From Desulfurococcales archaeon (GTDB lineage Archaea > Thermoproteota > Thermoprotei_A > Sulfolobales > Fervidicoccaceae), in contig WYEQ01000003.1 of NCBI GenBank assembly GCA_009904015.1, positions 1 to 55,476 on the forward strand: a stretch of DNA of 55,476 bases, in the 5' to 3' direction. Under the pieces are notes generated by a model that did not search any database, had not been told where the DNA came from, and worked only from the letters and a program-made list of their open reading frames with translations. Below are positions 50,635 through 55,476 of the stretch, in pieces. The translations under genes were made by a program, and so were the position numbers. Every line of letters starts with the position of its first letter. Position 1 is the first letter of the stretch.

Positions 50635-51279
50635 TTACTGTTTTTGCTCTCTTATCCATTTAACATTTATCTGCACGATGTCCGGCGTTATGGTGTTTCC
50701 TCTAACTGTTTTTCTTCTTCTCTCTCCCTTCTTTCTTGGCTTGAAGCCGGGCGGCCCTGATAGAAGAACTTTTACCTTAACTCCCCCATGGATATCGGGC
50801 CTCATTGGGAAGCCCGAGCTGTCGCTGCCGCCAGTTATTACCAGTTCTCCCTTCAAACCAATTATACTTGCATCGACTTTATCACCTATTTTTAACCCAA
50901 TGAAGGTTCTCGCCTTTGCTTCATCAAGGACGAGCTGCCAGGCCTTAGCTTGGAATGCTTCGGCTTCAGCTTCCAGCTCGCCCACCTTCTCCATTAACAG
51001 GTCAGCCGGAACCCTAACGACATTGTCCTCGAGGCTAGCATCCACAAGAGTTCTTAGGTGAAGCTTTATCTTTTTTCCCTCCAAATTGAACCTCAGCGTC
51101 ACAACGCTGTCCTTTAATCCTAGCCTCTCAGCCAAGCCTTGCGGAACCTTTGCTACCGGCAATGCCCTGTTAGCCTTCATCTCTCCATCCAGCTTGAGGC
51201 TTTCATCTGGTTTTACTTTCACTTTTTCCGTTTTTGCATTTGAGTATGGATTAGCTACTACTAATTTAACCTCAACCAT
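50635..51279 (-). CDS. rps6e: Ribosomal protein S6e (eS6), long crenarchaeal form
   Basis: 214 residues. The family core is at the C-terminus: 'GLKIGDKVDASIIGLKGEL', 'ITGGSDSSGFPMRPDIHGG' and 'KKGERRRKTVRGNTITPDIVQIN'. The N-terminal half has an insert of roughly 90 residues before 'AKARTFIGLKIG', compared with short euryarchaeal S6e; this long form is what I expect in Crenarchaeota. ATG start. Lies between the two initiation-factor GTPase genes. Confidence 0.95.
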   Translation of the reverse strand: MVEVKLVVANPYSNAKTEKVKVKPDESLKLDGEMKANRALPVAKVPQGLAERLGLKDSVVTLRFNLEGKKIKLHLRTLVDASLEDNVVRVPADLLMEKVGELEAEAEAFQAKAWQLVLDEAKARTFIGLKIGDKVDASIIGLKGELVITGGSDSSGFPMRPDIHGGVKVKVLLSGPPGFKPRKKGERRRKTVRGNTITPDIVQINVKWIREQKQ

Positions 51280-51386
51280 TATTCAAAACACCTCTTGCTC
51301 CAGCTCACCGTGTTTCATAACCGGAGCTCATGTTTCTTGAATTAAAAGAAGAATATAAAATTAATATCTCTCCTTCTAGCCAGGTT

Positions 51387-53225
51387 CTAGCCAGGCTGAG
51401 AAGCAGGCTGGGTGCTCGGAGCGAAGCCGTAGAACGGGTCTTCTTTTCTCTTCAACTTTATTATCTCGTTGAGGACCTCCAGCTCATCCTCACTCAGGTC
51501 GTTCTTGAACTCCTTTTGGAGTAGTACTGCGTGCTGGCTTGGAATATCGCTGTAAAGGATGTCATCCTCATCGAAGTGTCTCCCCACCATAACGTTGCCT
51601 TTTATTGATATGGCTACTTGCTGGCCTTTTCTAGCTTCCTGGAGCGTCTTTCCTCTATCCTGTATCTGCATTACCAGGCCGACTTTTCTACCGTCCTCCC
51701 TCATGAGTGGGGTGTTTGGCTTCAGCACTCCTCCCAGCACCTCCACGCCTACAATGGCTGGGTCGCTTCTCCTAAAGACGTACCCTCTTAATACCTTTAT
51801 CTTGGCTGGCCTAACAAGTGAGTCAAGAAGCCTTTTCCTCTCTGTTTCCTTCATCATTTTCCTCCACTGAATGTACTCCTCCACAAGCCTGTAGATGATG
51901 TTGTTAAGCATTATCTTGACGTTATTTATTCTCGCCTCCTCCTCGGCTTCCTTCAGAACCTTAACGTTGAACCCGAGGATAACGCCGAGGGTTTCATCCT
52001 TCTCCCTGCTTATGCTTGCTTCCAGCACATCTCTTTTTGATATCGGCCCTACGTCAGCCAACCTTATTGGAATGTTCTCTCTTCTCAGCGCCTCTATGAG
52101 GGCCTCGAGCGTGCCGAGGGTGTCTGCCTTTACGACCACGCCTATGTTGTCGGTTCTTATCCTCGCTCTCTCTATTTCCTCTATTACCTTTCTTGATACC
52201 TCAGCTATTTCCTCTTCCTTCTCAACAACGAATATGGGGGAGCCGGCCACAGCGTTTTCGAGTCCAGGCGCAGCTATCTTAACGCCGCTTGCGGCGTACA
52301 CCTCCTCGACCCTGTTGAACTTGTCTTCAGGGGACCTCATCTCGTCTAGCGGCTTTGGCATCAGGAGCGCCCTGACCTTGGTGACTATTGGACCGCTCAG
52401 GCTTCCCAGCACAATCGTGTCTCCTCTTCTAATCACTCCATCGTATAGGATAACATCGATTGTGTGACCAAGGCCTGGCTCCTCCTTTACCTCTAGCACA
52501 ACGCCTTTTCCGGGCCCCTCCGCGAAGATCAATCTCTTCTCGAGGTATTGCTGTGCTAGCCCAGCTATCACAGCTAGTAGCTCAGCTATGCCCTCCCCTG
52601 TTTTAGCTGAGACTGGGACTATAGCCACTGTTCTCGTGAAGTCTTTTATCCTATCAAACCTATCGCTCATGAAGCCGTGCTCTCCGAGCTGACCGACAAG
52701 CATGTAGATTCTTTTGTCAAGCTCATCGGCCACTCTCTTATCCTGCTTCTTAATCGAGATTATGAAGGGTGTATCTGGATTAGGTCTCCAGCCAGGAATC
52801 TTGTCTATCTTATTAGCGGCAACCAGGAAGGGAACCCTTCTCTCCTTAAGCAGGTTGATAGCCTCAACAGTCTGCTCCTTGACGCCCTCAATAATATCGA
52901 CAACGAGAATCGCGCAGTCAGCTACCGAGCCACCCCTCCTCCTCATGTTAGCGAACAGCTCATGCCCAGGTGTATCAATGAAGAGAAGGCCAGGTATCTT
53001 GAGCTTTATTGGTATAAGCTTCTTTAAGGGCTCAGCTATCTCCTCGATGACCCTAGCCGGGACAATGCTGGCTCCAACATGCTGGGTTATTTCTCCTGGC
53101 TCTCTCTTAGCAACAGTCGTGCCTCTAATCTTGTCTAGCAAGGATGTTTTACCGTGGTCCACGTGGCCGAGTACAACCACTATTGGTTGTCTCAGAACAC
53201 CTGGTTTTCTCTCAGAACTGCTCAT
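51387..53225 (-). CDS. infB: Translation initiation factor aIF5B (IF-2)
   Basis: ATG at 53225 preferred; an ATG at 53240 is in frame. 612 residues, the archaeal length without the eukaryotic N-terminal extension. G1 '[18 protein letters not shown]', G3 'FIDTPGHELFANMRRRGG', G4 'LVAANKIDKIPGW' and 'VPVSAKTGEGIAELL', then domains II-IV ('AVAGSPIFVVEKEEE', 'VVKADTLGTLEALIEAL', 'AIVGVEVLGGVLKPNTPL'). Joins ribosomal subunits and positions initiator tRNA. Confidence 0.98.
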   Translation of the reverse strand: MSSSERKPGVLRQPIVVVLGHVDHGKTSLLDKIRGTTVAKREPGEITQHVGASIVPARVIEEIAEPLKKLIPIKLKIPGLLFIDTPGHELFANMRRRGGSVADCAILVVDIIEGVKEQTVEAINLLKERRVPFLVAANKIDKIPGWRPNPDTPFIISIKKQDKRVADELDKRIYMLVGQLGEHGFMSDRFDRIKDFTRTVAIVPVSAKTGEGIAELLAVIAGLAQQYLEKRLIFAEGPGKGVVLEVKEEPGLGHTIDVILYDGVIRRGDTIVLGSLSGPIVTKVRALLMPKPLDEMRSPEDKFNRVEEVYAASGVKIAAPGLENAVAGSPIFVVEKEEEIAEVSRKVIEEIERARIRTDNIGVVVKADTLGTLEALIEALRRENIPIRLADVGPISKRDVLEASISREKDETLGVILGFNVKVLKEAEEEARINNVKIMLNNIIYRLVEEYIQWRKMMKETERKRLLDSLVRPAKIKVLRGYVFRRSDPAIVGVEVLGGVLKPNTPLMREDGRKVGLVMQIQDRGKTLQEARKGQQVAISIKGNVMVGRHFDEDDILYSDIPSQHAVLLQKEFKNDLSEDELEVLNEIIKLKRKEDPFYGFAPSTQPASQPG

Positions 53226-53311
53226 ACAGGTTACTCCCATGAAGAATTAGTTATCGCCGGAAAATAACGGTATCTAACCACTAGCCAACGCGTTAGTCTT
53301 AACGAAACTTC

Positions 53312-53800
53312 TTAAGCGGATAGAATTTCCTTAAGCAAATTCGCATGTTTTTCCTCGTCATCAGCTAGAAGCTTAAGTATTAGTATTAGCTCTTCTTTTC
53401 CTTTGAAATCCAGCTTTGATGCCATGGTGAAAATCATCTTGTGGAATAGCTCTTCTCCAACGGAGTTTTCAAAATTCTCCATCGAGGATATCCATGACCT
53501 GAGCTCATCGCTACTTATTTTATCCTTCATGGACAATACGTTGAGGTTAGATAACTTATCGAAGAAGTAGCCATAAGACTCTCTGCATTCATCTATTGAT
53601 GGTAATTGCTTATCAACTGCATAATTGACTAGTAACTGGTAATGCTTGTAGCTATCATAACCGATGTATAGGAGCTTCGCTCTTGCCTCCGCTTTATCCA
53701 CCTTTCTGGATAATTCAATATAGAAGTCACTAACAATTTTTTCGAGAAGCGCTGAGCATCTAACGATTTTTTCTAGAGATGCTGTGCTCAAAATTAACAC
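53312..53800 (-). CDS. Ferritin-like four-helix protein
   Basis: GTG start; 162 residues, all alpha. The first helix has 'ALLEKIVSDFYIELSRK', the second 'YDSYKHYQLLVNY', the third 'FENSVGEELFHKMIFTM' and the fourth 'ADDEEKHANLLKEIL'. Glu and paired E/D-x-x-H residues are placed as in ferritin-like diiron proteins, though the first-helix ligand is unclear. It could be an iron-binding or oxidative-stress protein; metal binding is inferred. Alone between infB and ndk. Confidence 0.6.
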   Translation of the reverse strand: MLILSTASLEKIVRCSALLEKIVSDFYIELSRKVDKAEARAKLLYIGYDSYKHYQLLVNYAVDKQLPSIDECRESYGYFFDKLSNLNVLSMKDKISSDELRSWISSMENFENSVGEELFHKMIFTMASKLDFKGKEELILILKLLADDEEKHANLLKEILSA

Positions 53801-53901
53801 TCTCTATCGATAGTTGAGATTAATCGATTATAAAAACTTAGTTCAATGCAATGCTCAAGAGAATTTAGGTGACTAGATACTCGACATCCAAAAATAAGGA
53901 G

Positions 53902-54321
53902 TCAGTGAAGCAGTTCTTCTTGTGTAAAGAAAATCTTGTATTCTCTCTCATAGCTATCATTGGAATCGCTTGCGTGAATAACGTTTTCTTGTATATCCAG
54001 GCCATAATCTCCTCTTATAGTTCCAGGAGCGGCTTTTCTAGCGTCGGTCGAGCCTATCATTAGCCTTACGACATCTATGGCGTTGTTTCCCTCGAGAACC
54101 ATGACTACAACGGGTCCGCTTGTAGCAAACTCAACGAGGCTCCTGAAGAACGGCTTGTCTTTGTGGGGAGAGTATAGCTCCTCGGCCTGCTCAGTCGTCA
54201 TTTTTATCATTTTCAAAGCAATAATCCTGAACCCTTTCTTCTCGAACCTTGAGATTATTTCTCCGATCAAGCCTCTTCTAACGGCATCTGGCTTTATCAT
54301 TACGAATGTTCTCTCAGCCAT
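53902..54321 (-). CDS. ndk: Nucleoside diphosphate kinase
   Basis: 139 residues. '[20 protein letters not shown]', '[22 protein letters not shown]' and '[21 protein letters not shown]', with the phosphorylated His in the last. Balances NTP pools. It lies next to rpl24e, as in the common L7Ae-S28e-L24e-ndk-infB order, here split between strands. Confidence 0.97.
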   Translation of the reverse strand: MAERTFVMIKPDAVRRGLIGEIISRFEKKGFRIIALKMIKMTTEQAEELYSPHKDKPFFRSLVEFATSGPVVVMVLEGNNAIDVVRLMIGSTDARKAAPGTIRGDYGLDIQENVIHASDSNDSYEREYKIFFTQEELLH

Positions 54322-54337
54322 GGCTTAGCACTTCTCG

Positions 54338-54523
54338 CTAGCTTGCTCTATAAGCCTTGGTCCACTTAAGCTTAGCAGGGTTTCTACCTAGCTTTAGATA
54401 GTTCTTCCTACACTTACTGCTGCAGAACCAAAGCATTGTTCCATCGTTTTTCACGAAAAGCATTCCCGTCCCGTATGGTATCTCCGCTCCACAGAAACTG
54501 CATTTCCTAGGTCTACCGGGCAT
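54338..54523 (-). CDS. rpl24e: Ribosomal protein L24e (eL24)
   Basis: 61 residues. Zinc finger '[20 protein letters not shown]' with '[18 protein letters not shown]' gives four cysteines. The basic C-terminus '[10 protein letters not shown]' is standard. Precedes ndk by 16 bases on the same strand. Confidence 0.97.
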   Translation of the reverse strand: MPGRPRKCSFCGAEIPYGTGMLFVKNDGTMLWFCSSKCRKNYLKLGRNPAKLKWTKAYRAS

Positions 54524-54705
54524 TGTTGTTCACCGTTTTCTTTCTGTTTAAGAGTTGTTTGGTTAGTTAAAAAGCATTTTTGTTATTTTTGCCTAAAATC
54601 ACGGTCGCTCAATTCTGATTGGCTAAACGGAAACCGAAGTGTTAGTTTAATTAATCTCTGCTTGACAAAACAAGTGTTGGTTTAGCCATAAAGGAGGTAG
54701 GCATC

Positions 54706-54954
54706 TTGTCAGGAGAAGAGAAGAGCAAGGAGGTTAACGTTATAGAGGAGTTCGGTTTTCCAGCAGAGGTAATACAGATTATAGGCAGAACAGGCGTGAC
54801 CGGCGAAATAACGCAGGTCAGAGTAAGAGTTCTTGAGGGCAGAGATAAAGGCAGAATACTGACGAGAAACGTCAAGGGGCCGGTGAAGATAGGCGACATA
54901 ATCATTCTTAGAGAAACGGAGAGGGAAGCCAGAAGACTAACAGGCAAGAGGTAA
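54706..54954 (+). CDS. rps28e: Ribosomal protein S28e (eS28)
   Basis: TTG start with AAGGAGGT (54690-54697) upstream; 82 residues. '[20 protein letters not shown]' and '[20 protein letters not shown]' are the S28e core, with the conserved end '[11 protein letters not shown]'. Small-subunit decoding-region protein. Divergent from L24e across a 182-base promoter region. Confidence 0.97.
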   Translation: MSGEEKSKEVNVIEEFGFPAEVIQIIGRTGVTGEITQVRVRVLEGRDKGRILTRNVKGPVKIGDIIILRETEREARRLTGKR

Positions 54955-54961
54955 TCAACTC

Positions 54962-54972
54962 ACATTTATATA
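54962..54972 (+). promoter_or_regulatory. TATA box of rpl7ae
   Basis: ACATTTATATA region, about 65-75 bases before the ATG at 55036. It gives rpl7ae its own promoter after rps28e and a leader of about 45 bases, which contains GTGATGA (55025-55031) as ribosome site. Confidence 0.55.
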
Positions 54973-55035
54973 CTCGTATTTATTCATTAAACCCGAGATG
55001 CAGAACCCCGATCAAAATGAGGGCGTGATGATAAG

Positions 55036-55413
55036 ATGGGTAAGCCTTTCTACGTAAAATTCGAGGTACCACCAGACCTGGCTGAGAAAGCTTATAAAGC
55101 AGTAAGCATCGCTGCTCAGACAGGCAAGATAAAAAAAGGAACAAACGAGACAACAAAAGCTGTTGATAGAGGCGTTGCTAAGCTAGTTGTCATAGCGGAG
55201 AACGTGGATCCGCCTGAAATAGTTGCTCATTTGCCGCTTCTATGCGATGAGAAGAAAATACCATACGTATATGTTCCCGACAAGAAGAAGCTCGGCGAGG
55301 CTGCTGGAATAGAGGTTCAGGCGGCAAGCGTCGCTATAATTGAGCCTGGCGAGGCTAGCAACCTGGTGAACGAGATTATTTCGCAGGTTAATGCTATTAG
55401 AGGAAAAGCCTAA
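55036..55413 (+). CDS. rpl7ae: Ribosomal protein L7Ae
   Basis: 125 residues. '[29 protein letters not shown]', given here in part as '[17 protein letters not shown]', is the kink-turn-binding block, with '[21 protein letters not shown]' after it. L7Ae is in the large ribosomal subunit and is also the core protein of C/D and H/ACA sRNPs and archaeal RNase P. It would thus bind the C/D box sRNA at 10561 and assemble with the RNase P proteins encoded in this window. Confidence 0.98.
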   Translation: MGKPFYVKFEVPPDLAEKAYKAVSIAAQTGKIKKGTNETTKAVDRGVAKLVVIAENVDPPEIVAHLPLLCDEKKIPYVYVPDKKKLGEAAGIEVQAASVAIIEPGEASNLVNEIISQVNAIRGKA

Positions 55414-55431
55414 TAGCATTAGAAATTAAGT

Positions 55432-55457
55432 TATTTTTTAACAACTTTCTTGTTGTT
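55432..55457 (+). terminator. T-run and small hairpin after rpl7ae
   Basis: A T-rich run (TTTTTT, 55434-55439) is followed by AACAAC (55440-55445) and GTTGTT (55452-55457), which form a 6-bp hairpin. The T-run is the likely archaeal terminator; the hairpin may be incidental. Confidence 0.45.
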
Positions 55458-55476
55458 CTTTATTCATGTATATAAA

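Noticed and set aside
55025-55031. C-box-like GTGATGA in the L7Ae leader as a possible autoregulatory kink-turn
   Set aside because: L7Ae autoregulation through a leader kink-turn is known in Sulfolobus, but I could not fold a proper kink-turn here; the motif is explained by the ribosome-binding site.

Overview
The window is a piece of an archaeal chromosome. The information-processing genes are archaeal/eukaryotic in type: eS6, eS24, eS27/eS31-like S27ae, eS28, eL15, eL24, L7Ae, S3Ae, Rpo7, Spt4, aIF2-gamma, aIF5B, the proteasome alpha subunit, RNase P proteins and three KEOPS subunits. Archaeal Shine-Dalgarno cores (GGTG/GGTGAT) precede many TTG and GTG starts. A tRNA-Ser carries an intron at position 37/38. 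The DUF2258-like protein, the long S6e, the separate Kae1 and Bud32 genes and the two-gene S-layer point to Thermoproteota (Crenarchaeota), perhaps near Desulfurococcales. The genus cannot be read from the sequence with confidence.

Bases 1-9200 hold a MacB-like ABC system with a large secreted NEW3/CARDB-type partner, a UbiA/MenA-like prenyltransferase with a radical SAM/SPASM enzyme, small membrane and zinc-ribbon proteins, and RidA facing threonine ammonia-lyase. Bases 10400-16900 are the most disturbed part. A textbook C/D box sRNA (10561-10608) lies there, beside a glycosyltransferase plus NodB-like deacetylase pair. Three short copies of an IS200/IS605-type end hairpin are present, one abutting a truncated AtoE transporter gene. 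A decayed radical SAM gene lies at the far end.

Bases 16900-27300 are a cell-surface region: a membrane glycosyltransferase, a split DUF1616-type pair, a dockerin-like secreted protein, a large polytopic membrane protein, and then the S-layer locus. The S-layer locus has an array protein with an internal duplication 720 bp apart, a coiled-coil membrane-anchored stalk protein, and two tandem ribbon-helix-helix-like proteins of similar layout. Bases 27300-32300 hold transporters (AEC, ZIP, MATE), a YjbQ-family protein and an M42 aminopeptidase.

Bases 32300-55476 are the housekeeping core. The order is tRNA-Ser, S15, a degenerate DHH protein, Pcc1, an internally deleted IS605-type element that still carries a tnpB 3' end and omega-RNA-like end, psmA, XTPase, Pop5/Rpp30/COG1325/L15e, S24e-S27ae-Kae1-Bud32, S3Ae, a THUMP-SPOUT protein, a GlmU-like enzyme, a radical SAM/B12-type protein and a YchF/Ola1-like GTPase. 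After these come a long minus-strand series from aIF5B through S6e, aIF2-gamma, PIN, Rpo7, Spt4 and dephospho-CoA kinase to DUF2095, and at the end ndk, L24e, S28e and L7Ae. These genes link translation initiation, RNA polymerase, RNase P/exosome, proteasome and tRNA t6A modification, as in other archaea, but the classical exosome-proteasome superoperon is broken up here.
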